Shown here one piece after another: positions 11,950 to 24,800 of a DNA stretch of 64,000 nucleotides. The stretch covers positions 196,366,034 through 196,430,033 of the forward strand of contig NC_134456.1 of NCBI RefSeq assembly GCF_047948215.1, in the 5' to 3' direction. Source of the DNA: Lycorma delicatula (taxonomy: Eukaryota > Arthropoda > Insecta > Hemiptera > Fulgoridae). The notes beneath the pieces are model-generated. The model did not search any database. It was not told the DNA's origin and was given only the letters and a program-made list of their open reading frames with translations. The first letter of the stretch is position 1. Each line of letters starts with the position of its first letter. Made by a program: the position numbers and the translations under genes.

Positions 11950-12665
11950 CCAGTACAGTTACCACATGCTATGCTTACTATCAGTGAGCGTGACACTAGC
12001 CGCTAGATGTCGGGGAACATGCAGTCCACCTACGCTCCTGCACATACATTTCTCCCACCAAGCAAGTTCACCGTGCAACATTCCTACCCCTGTAGAGTTA
12101 TGGCTCCACCACACACTGGCCAGCTTTATAAGCAGGTGTCCATTACTGTGAGAGCATATACTCACAGACTATCACCAGGGGACGACCAAGAAGATGAAGA
12201 AGTACCCTGGCTGACCCAAAGTGGAATCTCATCGTAGAAGTCACAATCCTCACCCGAGCAGTAGGCCTGGTCGGTCTGACAAGAAGCACACAAGCACCAG
12301 GAGGTATAACTGAGAAGATGGAAGCAGTCAAGCACTGGTTGGGGAGAATTACCTAGGCCATGCTGGTGGAAGATGACCGACAACAGGGCTCTGGGGGCCA
12401 TCACTTCAGCAGACAATGTAGTGGGAACCCTACTACCGCTAAAGGAAAGCTTGGTCCAATTCCAGGACAAGCCGCAACTCCCTGACTACTATAAGCTGGG
12501 CCAAGCTGACCGATGGTGGCAGAGATCGGTGACTGGACACAGCAGCCCTTTCAAGACCTAATCAACACTCAAATGGCCCTTTTCAGGGGCACCACTGCAA
12601 AATTCCAAACAAACCTTTTCAAGGCTACTACAAGGTCCTATAGTCCACGTGTTGCCGAAGCCATT
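11950..12665 (+). other. GC-richer coding-like island, unidentified
   Basis: About 700 bases near 50% GC sit between flanks of roughly 25-30%. On + three frames carry protein-like text in succession: 12007-12237 (Pro-rich, then an acidic GDDQEDEEVPWL); a basic Ser/Arg stretch at about 12215-12310 in another frame; 12373-12530 (TSADNVVGTLLPLKE, LPDYYKLGQADRWW); and, after a frameshift near 12510, EIGDWTQQPFQDLINTQMAL ending at a TGA near 12670. This looks like the decayed C-terminal part of a single coding sequence with frameshifts, perhaps from a retroelement or another integrated sequence. I do not recognise the family. Confidence 0.45.
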
Positions 12666-13439
12666 TGACAAAAATACATAATTTTTATGTATGCTCAAGT
12701 CTTACTTACCAGCAAATGAACTAATTTTGATTGCCACTTTAAGTTGGAGAGAAAGAGCTGCTCTATGGTCTGATTGTAACTTTTTCCAAGTAGATTATAT
12801 AGGAGGTCTATATTAAATAAAAATTATCTATGTAGACAATTAGAAGATATGAAAAATATCTTGATGTAAAGATGCAATCAATGTGGCAAATGAGTGGTAA
12901 ATTTGTTTGTCGTCATTGCTTTGTAAGGATTGCTATAGCATGATTTTATATAGCCTGATCTCACTGTAATATTCAACTATTTTCACATAAATCAAGAAAG
13001 TTATTTGTGGTACTTAAAGCAGAAAAACAGTTGTCATATTCATAAATTTTAGACAATCCAACTCACTTATTGTAGGGCAGTAGTTTACTTACCATTGTTT
13101 TTTCTACATTATCTCTATTATTTTTATTAAGATGTTTTACTTAGAAGACCTTTTGTGTCTTGTAAAATATTTTTTTTCAAACATGGTCTTAATTTGCTGA
13201 TCAACCATTTGTTTAAAATAAATAGAAAATATTTATAAACAACAAAAAACATTATTTTATTTACTTAAATATTTTATAAAAAACAATTAAAACAAAAAAC
13301 TTCTGAAAACAAATAGTTGACTTCAAAAATAATCTCTGAGAAATAAAAGATTAAAATTATTCAATGCCTTTTAAATTTCAACATCTCTGAGTTGGTGCCA
13401 AATCAAAGATTAGTTTTTAAATTGATCCGGAAATAATAA
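12666..13439. other. AT-rich spacer, nothing recognised
   Basis: No convincing ORF, repeat or regulatory structure. Confidence 0.5.
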
Positions 13440-14890
13440 AATAAAAATCCTTCTTCTTCACTTTATCGAACTCAAGTTGGAACAATCTCAATTTTTCTTT
13501 TTCCAACTCTCAGGAACAACCTCCATTTTTCTCTATTCTTACATATTTCCTTTTGCAATTCCAACTCTTCAACTCTCTTCCCTATATTTTCCTTCACCTT
13601 ATCCATACATTTCTCCATGGTCTTCCTCTCTGCCGCTTCAATGCTGCAGTTTTACACACTGTCTCTTTGCCACTCTCTGATTTTTCATTCTGATTATATG
13701 TCTTTTTTTTTCCTGTTTAGCCTCCGGGAATTAACATTCAGGTACAGAGGATGAATGAGGATGATATGTAAGAGTGTAATAAATGAAGTGTAGTCTTGCA
13801 CAGTCTCAGTTCAACCATTCCTGAGATGTGTGATTAATTGAAACCCAACCACCAAAGAACACCAGTATCCACGATCTAGTATTCAAATCCAAATAAACGT
13901 AACTGCCTTTACTAGGACTTGAACTGATTACATGTCAAAACCAACTCATCCCATCATTTTACGTAACTACTTCATTCCTCAGTCTATTCTTCCTTGTTTT
14001 AACTTTACAGCATACAACAAAATACTTTACAGCATCCACAGCCTCAATTCTTGATCCCTTCCTACTTAACAACCATGTGTTGGAAGCAAACAACCATGTG
14101 TTTGCTTCATATGTTAGGATCAATTCTTAATATGTTTTGAATGTCACTTCTTCACATTTCTTGGGATTATTTTTACTCCATATCAAGTTTCTTATTGCAT
14201 TGAAAAACCCACTTCCTTGTCTTATTCTCCTATTCACTTCCAACTCTAATCTTCTGTTCTCCTCTATCTCACACCCCAAATATACTCTTGACTACTTCAA
14301 GGTTTTCTCCAACCACTTCAATAATGCCTCTTTCACTTTCTCCCCTTGACTCTTAACCACAGTCTTACATTTCTTCCTACTTACCCTCATTCCCCTCTTT
14401 TCAATCTTGGTGTTCCACACATTTATTTGTTCTTAGACTTCCTGTTCCCTTTTCCCAGTACCATAATATCATCTGCAAACAACCATGTTTTCTCCTTCTT
14501 CCTCTTTCTCTCAGACCTTTCTTTACCTTCTTGTGAATCTCATCCATGACTATTGCAATTAAAAGTAATGACAGTACAATCCCTTATCTTAGCCTCTAAT
14601 TCAGAACCATTCAGATGTTTCCTCTTTGGTTCTTAATCTTCCCCAACACTCCTTATACATAGCCATCACCATCTATATTAGTCTCTTTGATATTCCTTTA
14701 CTATGAAGTGATTCTCTGACTACTGATCTCAAGACACTCTCATATGCCTTCTCAAAATCCATAAATGTCATGACCAAATCCTTCCCGTATTCGCAACACT
14801 TCTCCATTCTTTGCTTTATTGTAAAATCCAAATCAGTTTCGTTTGAAACCATATTGTTCCCCTTTTAATTTTGACTTTCAACTTTTCCTT
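13440..14890 (-). pseudogene. Non-LTR retrotransposon (LINE) reverse transcriptase, decayed
   Basis: Read on -, this carries a degraded reverse transcriptase and C-terminal region. Near 14860-14700 there is text like DLDFTIKQRMEKC, CEYGKDLVMTFMDFEKAYES (motif A, with F-x-D-F-x-K-A-Y). The polymerase motif C, FADD, is intact at 14479-14468 (WLFADDIMVLG). Downstream come the WNTKIEKRGMRVSRKKCKT-like segment, LILTYEANTWLLSRK (14130-14060) and the GRPW(K/R) end (about 13650). Stops and frameshifts are frequent. The body is interrupted by a SINE at 13703-13923. The clade cannot be set; the TYGAETW-type C-terminus is common in insect LINEs. It is truncated before the endonuclease. Confidence 0.75.
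13703..13923 (-). mobile_element. Truncated SINE family A, copy 2, inserted in the LINE
   Basis: This is the reverse complement of most of the SINE at 953-1246, from the B-box region (CTTTACTAGGACTTGAAC at about 13907-13923) to the tail (TTTTTTTTCCTGTTTAGCCTCCGG at 13703-13726). The tRNA head upstream of the B-box is missing. It is flanked by CTGATTATATGTC (13690-13702) and CTGATTACATGTC (13924-13936), a 13-bp target duplication with one mismatch, inside LINE sequence. It was therefore inserted after the LINE, in 5'-truncated form. Confidence 0.88.
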
Positions 14891-14934
14891 TAATTCCTTT
14901 TTCTAAAATTCTTTTGAATAAGAATCCTGTCCTA

Positions 14935-15190
14935 GGATGAGATCCCTAACTGCAAGCATCAGGTGCAGTCCCAGGTTGCAAATAAGGTAACAGCCTTCAG
15001 CATGATGGTTAGCTGTGAATAAGGGGCGATCCAAATAAGTAGTAGCAGACAGGCAGCAGCAAGGCCTGAGGTGTGGTGAGGTATCTCATGGTAAGAATAG
15101 CCTACAATGCGAAGTTTGGTTAGGAAACAACCAGGGTTAGGACATTCCCCCGGAGCAGTGTGTAGTTCTTGACTTTTACAGGGGCTATAA
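14935..15190. other. GC-richer block beyond the LINE, unidentified
   Basis: About 250 bases of balanced composition (AGGTGCAGTCCCAGG, GGGGCGATCC, CAGGCAGCAGCAAGGCCTGAGG, CATTCCCCCGGAGCAG) directly follow the LINE relic. It could be the LINE's own upstream region or a separate repeat. No protein motif recognised on either strand. Confidence 0.35.
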
Positions 15191-16355
15191 GAAATGAGTT
15201 ACTAGCAGAAGTGATAAAACAAAAATTAATTTTTTTTAATTGCTATTTTCATTTTTCAGTTTATAATTTATAAAACAAGCGGTCTTGTTTCAATTGTTTT
15301 TGTTTTAAGCAACAATTATACTTATTATTTATTTTGTAAATTTAAGTTCATATGATGAACATTTTATTTATTTATTTTTTTAATAACTTCATATTTATTA
15401 AAAATTTGTAAGTTTATTCAATTTATTTCAAAAATCTTCATTAATATATTTATGTTTTTAATTGTTATACATCAAATTTTAATTTCATTTATTTTTTGTA
15501 AAGAAAAGAATTCTCTTTATTAATAATAAAAAATTTCATTTATTATTTATATTGAAAAGAGATTTTCACTAATTCATCTCATAAAAAAAAAACCAAAAGG
15601 CTATTCTATACATGAGTTGAGTATTCCAAAATGTCATAAATCATTTTTATTTTTAAACACTTTTTAATGAGAAATTTCTATTTGATATGGTGTTTGGGAT
15701 AAGTTAAACAGCATGAATTTTGTCAGATATACAGAAATAACAATTTAAAAAATTGAAGAGAACAATATTTTAGGTAGTGGTGCACTAATTGCTAATAATT
15801 GTTATATAATGTTGTGGACATTCTTAATGAATAGAATAAGATTCATCAACACACTCAGAATTATTATATAATAAAAGTTTTTTTTTTTAAATTGCCTTTA
15901 ATCATAATACTTTCATGAAAACACAAAATTAGAGTGTTGCTGATATTTTAATGAAAGCTTTGTTAACACAAAATTATAATGAAAACATTAAGTTGTTTTA
16001 TTGCTTTGAAGCAAATTTAAAATTTCTGTGTTGAATAGAGGTCAAATTTCTAATAGGCAAACAGCCACATGAGTTCGATTAAAAAGGGTCTGCTTATTCA
16101 TGTATAGAATAAAATAATACAAAATACCAAACTATTTTACTGAATGCTTAAAAAAAAATTGAACTTGGTAAATTACTAACTTAGTAAGAAAGTTAATTTT
16201 ATTACTGATTTCTTGATACTTAATTCCTCACTTTTTATATCTAACTGCATTATCATAATTATGAAACTTTTAGTTACAGGTGTACCAATATTTTTAAATA
16301 TTTAATATAACATTAATAAAATAAATTATTTTTAATGTTGTATTAAATATAATTC

Positions 16356-16414
<59 letters not shown>

Positions 16415-17719
16415 CATACAATAATTTACATTATAAATAAGAAGAAAATACCATAGCAATAGGATCTTCTGTCACCAATGCTTGTGATAAATAAGTTACT
16501 CATAAGTAAATCTACACAAAGAGTAGGGAGAGACTATCAGTAGATTTAAGGTGTCCATGAGAGTGTACTTTATTACAATGAAGAAACTTATTTCTCAACT
16601 TATGTGCGAACTGTTTTAGCGTTGTTTTAACTGTTTTAACAAACTTTACATTTAATTAAAATTCAATTCTGTCTTGTATTTGATTACAAACTTTGTTAAT
16701 AAAATCTAATAAAAAAACAAATTTTACTTGTATAAAACAACTGTTTTTGTTTTCTACTTAAAATGTTAATTTTCCAAAAGATGGTTATAAATATTTAGTT
16801 TGCAGTGTATGATATAGATATTAAAGCAAACAGCTGACTTAATGAAAGGATTTACTGACAGATGAAATTTATAGCATCCATTAACATTGGTATTTTTTAA
16901 TACAATGCTTACATGAAGAATGCTATTATTACTATAAAAACATTTGATTTCTTTTTTAATAACTTACTTTATGAGATCTTTATAAAATGATGAAAGCATT
17001 AGTCTAAAAACAAAAGATATTTACCAAATTAAATTCTAAAAAGGTAGTCATTACTAGTTTTGATTTTGTTACCTACTTTGATGTTCAAGAAAATACATTA
17101 ATTTAAAAAAAAAAAATTTCTGCTCTAGCTCTTGCTGCAGTGTTACATGTTTTGTGGCTTTTTTTTCTAATTTGATCCTTTAAATTTTTTTATCCTATAC
17201 ACTAAGAAGTCAGAACAGTATTTGCTTTGGTGTTTATTATGGAAAGTAATATTTTGTCCTTGGACCAAAGAAATGATTTTACTGATCACTTTGTTATGTA
17301 TATATATATTTTAGAGAATTTTATAAGGTTTAATGGGTAAAAAGAATAAAAGTTTGATAACAGACTGTTTTCTTTTTCTAGCTGATTCCTCTTCAATTAG
17401 AGAAAGAATTTTGTTGATATTGTCTCAAATATTTTTTTATGTAGTCTAAAATTTATTAATTTTATAATGTCAGTATTGTGTACTTTTTTTTTAGTAATCC
17501 TTAAAACACTAGTATGCTTAGCAATCTGAAAAGAAGAGTCCATTGAATGAAAATAAAAGAGATTTCATTACTAGTGTGTGTCAATAAAAATATGCAATAT
17601 TTCATTTAATAATTTTTCAATTAAAATTAAATTGAGTTCATTAGAAACATTTATAAAGTTGAAGAAAAAAGGTAAAAATAAAAATATAGGAGGAAAATAG
17701 TGATATTAGATTACACAAC
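15191..17719. other. AT-rich stretch, no gene; (TA)n at 16363-16409
   Basis: The only clear structure is a run of about 23 TA units at 16363-16409. No exon or TE protein seen. Confidence 0.5.
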
Positions 17720-18299
17720 AGTCCAGGTGGCTTAATCTCTAATTTTTAGGAAAACTTAAATCTCTGACCAAGTCATTCAGTTTATGCTGTGAAAAAGTTG
17801 TGGTTTGGAACTACCAGAAATAAAATCAACATCATCATTAACATCCTGCGACTCTGTTTCAGAGTTGTTCAGTATATCTTCTAGTTTTTTCTGGAACTGA
17901 AGGTACAAGTACACCAGAGTCATGAAGTACAGGGCATATTGCCAAATAACAATTTAGATTCAAAATCTCTTTCTTATTTTTTAGATTGAACCCTTGTACA
18001 TTACAGGAACAAAAGTAGCAGTCATCAATGTGATTTTGTGGTTCTCTCCAGACCATTGGTACTATGAACCGAAAAGGCTTTTCCTTTCCTTTTATCCATT
18101 TGTGTAGCTCTTCCATACAAGTAGAACACATTGTATAAGGAGCCCATATTTTATCTTGGTCACCATGTTTTACCCCAAAATATGCATAGCACACTTTGTT
18201 AACAAAGTCTATAATATTTCTTTGCTGTTTTTTCACCATAAAATCTCCGCAAATGTAACAGAATTTATTAGGTGAGTTATCACAATCTCTAGAAGTCAT
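17720..18299 (-). pseudogene. CxxC/DSSK repeated gene family, copy 1 (5' part only)
   Basis: The most intact N-terminus of a family present three times here. From ATG at 18299 about 145 codons are open, with three CxxC pairs expected to bind zinc: CYIC near residue 15, CSTC near 62, CYFC near 95. They frame FVNKVCYAYFGVKHGDQDK, PMVWREPQNHIDDCYFC and NVQGF. After a stop near 17860, decayed matching text continues to about 17720 (ESQDVNDDVDFISGSS, LNDLVRD-like) and then stops; the DSSK core is absent. I know this family as highly multicopy, uncharacterised arthropod genes with no assigned function. It appears intronless and lies in a TE-rich setting. Function unknown. Confidence 0.65.
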
Positions 18300-18858
18300 T
18301 TTGTAATATAAAAACACAAGAACAGCAAAAATAAAATAAGTTCAAAACATGAAAGAAACTAAAACACTATAGAAGAGTTAGAAAACTATTTAACACTAGC
18401 AAAACCTTTCAACACAATGTTCTAATTGCAACTGATTTATTTTTATTTCAGTTGAGTGAAAGGGAGCAGGAATAAGCGAGTCATCACCTTAACTAATAGC
18501 ATGACAAAAATGACTCATGAAGTCACTCTAATTAATCTATTATATCATCTTATTAGTTACTCATCTTACTGTATCAAACCAAAATTATGAACACTACTAG
18601 TATTCATTCCATATAAGCAAACTAATAATAAAATTCAAAAAGATTGCCATGTAGCATGAACCTAATTTTTATTCAACATTTTATAAATAAAAGAGATTGA
18701 TTATCAATTTTGAGAATATTAAAAAAATTGATTTAGTGAAAAAATGGTACATAATGGAATTTTTTGATTATTTTTCCTGAAACCAGCACACAAAAATCTA
18801 TGAGAATCAGTTATTAGTTTTCAAACAACGTTTTCACTGTAGACCTGAGTAATCAAAC

Positions 18859-18894
18859 AAATAGAGAGATAAGCATTTGCTTATCTCTCTATTT
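18859..18894. repeat. 36-bp near-perfect palindrome
   Basis: Arms of 17 bp (AAATAGAGAGATAAGCA and its exact complement) are separated by TT. It could extrude as a hairpin or be the remnant of an inverted duplication. No gene adjoins. Confidence 0.9.
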
Positions 18895-21800
18895 AGCATT
18901 TGTTTAGTAGCATTTGATAATTAGGAACAAAATAGGTAACATAAAACAGATAGCATTTCATAAAACTGTCATAGAGTTATAAAGTTTTATACATCTGTTT
19001 GCTCTTTTAAAAAAAAATAATGTCTATACCCCTGGGCTGAATTAGAAAATGTTATGTGCAAATACTAAAAACAAACTAAAAGCTCATATAGTTACAACAA
19101 ATGTATAAAATTTGGGAATGAAGGTATTAAAATAAACATCAAACAATAAAAATACATTCAAAACAATACAGAATAAAGTAACTTTAAAACCTCTACATCC
19201 CTTCAAAAATTTACTAAAATAATCTATAAAATTTTATTGTAAATTTATTTATATTTTTCGCTTAGTACCTGAAAAATTATTGTAAAAAATATTATAATCT
19301 AATTATTAGAAATATAATATTTTATTGTTTTTTTAATTTAAAAAATGTTAATTTATGCTATTTTGGCCCATGCTTTAATTAGAAACAACAATACCTAGAA
19401 TCGAGGGAGAAACAGTAGAAATAAATAAACAAGACAAAAATTTACCATAATTGCCTACTATTACTACTGTATAATACTGTTTATTTCCAAGTACAAAAAC
19501 AATATACATAATATATACCATACAATAAAATAAAAAATTTGTGCAACAGTCATAGTAATATATATGGTAAAGCAACATATTCCATGATATGTATTAAGTG
19601 GTGTATCTTGTCTAACTACTAAAATAACAAAGGGTAACAAAAATATCAGATGCAAATACAATACTTAAGTAAAAAATAATTAAAAATTATAATTACAACT
19701 TAATTTTTTAAGAACAAAAGATCATACATACAATTACATTATTCTATTTTAAACTTAGAAAATTGATATGAACAAATAAATCATTAATAACAGAGCACCC
19801 TGTCTTTGCACTAATATTAATTGTATTTAAAGGCATACATAATTTTCTAAAAGTATACTAAGGCTGTATATAAATGAATGTAATAAGAAACATGTAAGTA
19901 ACAATTACTATAATTGCATTATAAATTACTTAAATCTAATTATTTATAAAATTTAATACTTTCTAATGACGTTAAAGCAAATATCTTATTTTAATGTTAT
20001 TTTATATATTTAGTAAGTAAACAAAATTAACTTCGTTCAAAATTTACTTTTTTATGATAATATTAATAATTATTATTACAGTATGTACATAGTTATTATT
20101 ATCATATTTTTATTTTCTACTTACAAAGGTAATAGTTAAATGAATTTATTCTTATTATTATTATGATTTACTGGTCCATTTTTATTAATTTCTTTTTTTT
20201 TGTAATACATAAAATGCTACATTTAATACATTTATTAAGTAATCAAAAATTTATAAATATACTTTAAAATAATATCTATACCTTCTTATTATATGACTCA
20301 AAATAATTCATATTTCTTTCCTTATGTAATTTAATATATTATTCTAAATTACCAGTATTCAAATGTAAATGCAATCATTAAAGTTATTAAAGTAAATTGT
20401 CTAAAATTTAATTCAGAAATTGCTGGTTTGCTAACTCTTACATAACAATGATTTTGTCAGGAGCTCAGACATTATTTTCAGACTTTTTTTTTGACATTTG
20501 GAATAAAAAAACAAAATACAACTGTGGATGGTTATTTCATGTTAGAATTTAATTATTTTCAGCCACGTGTTTGTTTTTTTAATGCTGTAGTGTTAAATAC
20601 AATATTTTCCATTTTCATTTAACAAATATTGGATCTGCTTCAACGGTTTTTATTGCAGTTTTTATTGTATAGTAAACATTATGATTAATATTAAAAATTC
20701 TAGTACTGCCATCAGCATACATTATTATACACCAGTGTATTGGTATTTTGTATATTATGCTGTACATCGTTATACAAGAAAGAAGTCAGAAAACTGGGCA
20801 TAATATATCTAGAATAAATATTTATTTACTCTTAAAGTTCTTATAATAGCACATATAAATTTGTTATTTTTTAATTTACATTAGTAAACTTTCAATATGA
20901 TTATTTTTATTTCACTAAAATTTAATTCATTTTATAATCCATTGTTTTCCACAGAATAGTTTCTCTTATTTTTAAAAAATATTCGTTTATATATTTATTA
21001 AAATAATACTATTTTATGTATAGAAAAGTACACATAAATAAATAAATAAACAAGTTTACATATTTACCAGTGTTATTTCTGTGTCTCACATGCGTTCTCT
21101 AATAAACTAAAATCTATTAACAACATAATATATAGAAGTAGTCTTATTTGCTGCAAAACCCAAAACTTAAATTAATATAAAAGAGCATGAAACAGAATAA
21201 ATTATAACATTATAATAATATGTATGTATATTACTTTCCCGTTGAATGTAATTGAAATAGCTAGATTAAAGGGAAAAGAATGGTGATTGTGTCAAAAATA
21301 GTATAACAGGTTTTTTGCAAATCTTTATGCTTTATAGTCCAGTTAGTTCATCTAGACCAAGAAAACATATGTATGTGCATACTTATGTTCATACATAAAT
21401 ATGACCGTAAGTGTAGGTATCAATATAAGTATATGTTGTACTGCTTTTGGTCTTACATTTCAGGATTGACCAAACTGATTTTCTTTAAACTTGTCTCAAA
21501 TATCTCTATATATAGAGCACTGAGCATTTGTTTTTTTCAAAATTAATTGATGAGGTGGGCAAAAAACAAATTTTTATTTTCTTCAGAGGCTTTATAGAGA
21601 AAACTCTACTAAAACAAATTTGTTACCTTCAATTACCTATAAATAATAGAAAAAAAGGTTTTTCAAAAATCAACCCATCTCTTAAAGATTAAATATATGT
21701 TTTTATTCTTTTGCTCTACCTGCCTTCATTTAAGATATTTTTCAAAGTTGTTTTGAAGGTTTTTACTTCATATAAACAGGTAACAAGAAATGCCTACAAC

Positions 21801-24800
21801 TTTTTTAAATTATAGTCCTGGACCTAAAATGCAAAAAGGTTTTTTGAAAATTTTACTTTTCTTACTTAAGCCTCTATTGAATAAAGGGGGTGCATTTAGA
21901 TAAAACTTTACTTAAGTAAATTTGTTAAGCTTAACCTGTGTACGTATATTTTTAGAAAAGGTTTTCTTAAAATTTATTCCCATTCTCCAAAAAAAAATTT
22001 TTTTTCTGCTTTTTTTGTTTTGTTTTTTGGCTCTAACTCTTTTATTTCTATTATTAATAGCTGGGAAAGTCATGCCATACCAATACTTTTCCAGCAAATA
22101 TATATATATATATATATATATAAAACAGAATTTTCTGAAATTACGACAAGAAAAAATATTTATTTTTTTGATGAGATACTTTGGTAGCTCTCGTCAGTAA
22201 CAAGAGGATTACATGATTTTTTAATCCATGTTTGTTAGCAAACCATGTAATTTACAAAATTTAACATAACAAATAAAGAAAACCATAACCATATGAAAAA
22301 TCATTAAAATGATCATTTGATTTGTCGATAATTGAGAGACCTGATAGTTGGATGTGTTTTTATTCATATGTGTAAAAGTCTGTTAAGATTTGGTTTTAAA
22401 AAATTGGTTTTTTAAAAATGTTAATAGTTAAAAAGTAGAAAAAACCAAAATACTTTTTCAAGTAAAAGTCAAGTTTGTTCTTAAAACAGACATTAAATAG
22501 ATCAATATTATATTTTCTACGATTAATTATTTAATTAATAATAATGATATTACTTTTCCATCTAGTGCTATAGCTTTAGGAGGGAAAGTATTTTCTTTTA
22601 TTGTTGCTATACATATCAAATTTGATTAATGTAAAAGATTTTAAATAATCAAGATTCTGGTGCTATTTTAATAAAGTATTTGTCAAACAGTATATGAAAG
22701 TATAAAATTACCCATTTATCACATTAATTTAATGATCTTTAATGATAATTTTAACCAAATTGTTGGCATTGACCGTTTGATTGTAATATGATACAGATAG
22801 ATTTGAATATAAACTAGAATAATATGTGAGGCTGATCAAGGAGAAATAATTTTTCTTAAAGTCAACATAAGCCTTGATCAAGAATTAATTATCTTACAGT
22901 ACAGAACAAAATTACAAGAGCAGCCCTCTTAGTAAAACACTAAGATATGTGCAATCATTTGAGATGAATGAAAGAGGCTGATTCATCCAATCAAAGATAA
23001 TTGGTTCAAGAGAATAAAATCTATTTTCTGTAAATCTTTTTCTGTGCTAATATACCAACCATCATTTGGGCAAATTATTTGGATCATCCATCACTACAAT
23101 TATTAAAAAATTAAATTATTATTAAAATTAAATTATTTGCTTCAGCTTTATTTACAGCTGTTCTGTAGTTAAAGGAATGAATAAATATTCCAGTAAATGA
23201 TGTCATGTAGCAACTTTTAATAGAAATAGAATAGCTATATTATCAGTGTTCTGTGGTCACAAGGGTTCTTTAACCACATTTCACAGTATTAGTCGCTTGA
23301 TAGTTGGGCCTGATCCATTGCCAAATGCATTTGCAACCTGTTGTATGACAGCATAATAGAAAAATAAATATTTCTGTCCATACTTTAATCTGGACTGTTT
23401 CATATTGGCAAATAATATTACAGAAGTATAAGAAGAGGCCTTTCAATAAAATTTTAGAGGAAGTAAAGAAACTTGATCCACCATTCTTGACTAACTCAAG
23501 AATGATTTGGCATCATTCCTGACTAAATTTAATTTTATGAATCTAATTTGTGTCATTATAACTTCACTTCAACCCATCTGAGCAAATTACCAATAAAGTT
23601 CCTTCTAAAAGAATACATTTGGTTTTATATGTGTAAGGTTTTTATACATTTTTAAAAAAGCTTTTAAATGCCTTCCTTTGGTATACCTAGTAAATACAGC
23701 TTATTCAAACAGAAAAATATTTGGATTGTGTAAAGTACCCAATTAATAAAACATTTTTAATTATAGTAAGTGTAACTTTTTAGCTCTGCTAAGAAGAACA
23801 GAGTTGAAAATAATTTAAACAGGATTCTGTGTGCAGAATACAAAATAAATTGTAAATTGGATAGCTATGCTAAATAGTTATTAGAAAAATTAAGTAAGAA
23901 TATTCTCAAAAACTACTTATACAACTCTGAAAAAACTAAATAAGTATTTAAATTGTTTAATAAGTATCATCAGGATTTACATACAAGACCAGTTCACATA
24001 CACCAGCTTAGTTTTAGTGATATAGACTATAACAAATGGTAAACTTTAGCTTCCAGTTTGGCTAATTGTAATTAGGCTGGATTTCTTTTTGAGTTTTTAA
24101 CTTTAGTTTAATATTTTATAAATACTGGTAAACTTTTGTGTTGGTACATAATGAATAATAAATATAGTAATATTTTTTAGTATTATTATTACTTTTTTTT
24201 TTACTAATTGTATTATAACAACATACAAAGAAAATTTACCAGTTGAAATGTATGTTTGATTTTTATTTACTGTAAATGTAATAAGTATATATGTACTTCA
24301 TTTGCATAAAATGAATTAACAAATTATTTCAGATTGCTTTTATTTTCACAAACTCTTTACATCTACTTCTTTGTCTCCATGTAGATTAATGGTAAAAAAA
24401 TGACTATTCTGGTTTAACACTTTGAGTTTTGAAAAAATTGTGCATTGTACTGGATCAGATTTTATTAATTTCTTTTGAAAACTTACCACATTCATTTATT
24501 TAGGTTTCTCTAAAGACAAATATTTTAGAAAAAATAATGAAACTGGATTTTGTATCCAGGATATTTAAAATGATGTGTAATGTACTATTTCAAATTGAGA
24601 CAAAATTTTTAAAATAGGTTGTCATAACTATTTACTTTTCCTATTTTCTATAGAATTTAGTTGTCAGATTTTTCTTCTATTTTGAGATACACAGATTACA
24701 GAGAGAAAATTCAGTATAATCTTAAAAAATTATTCCTTTTTAACTGAAGTCATCTGCAATCATAATTATAATTTATAATAAATTATAATTCTTCTTTTTT

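Noticed and set aside
11959..12470. - strand open frames across the GC-rich island
   Set aside because: They mirror the + frames and read less like protein; high GC alone lowers stop frequency.
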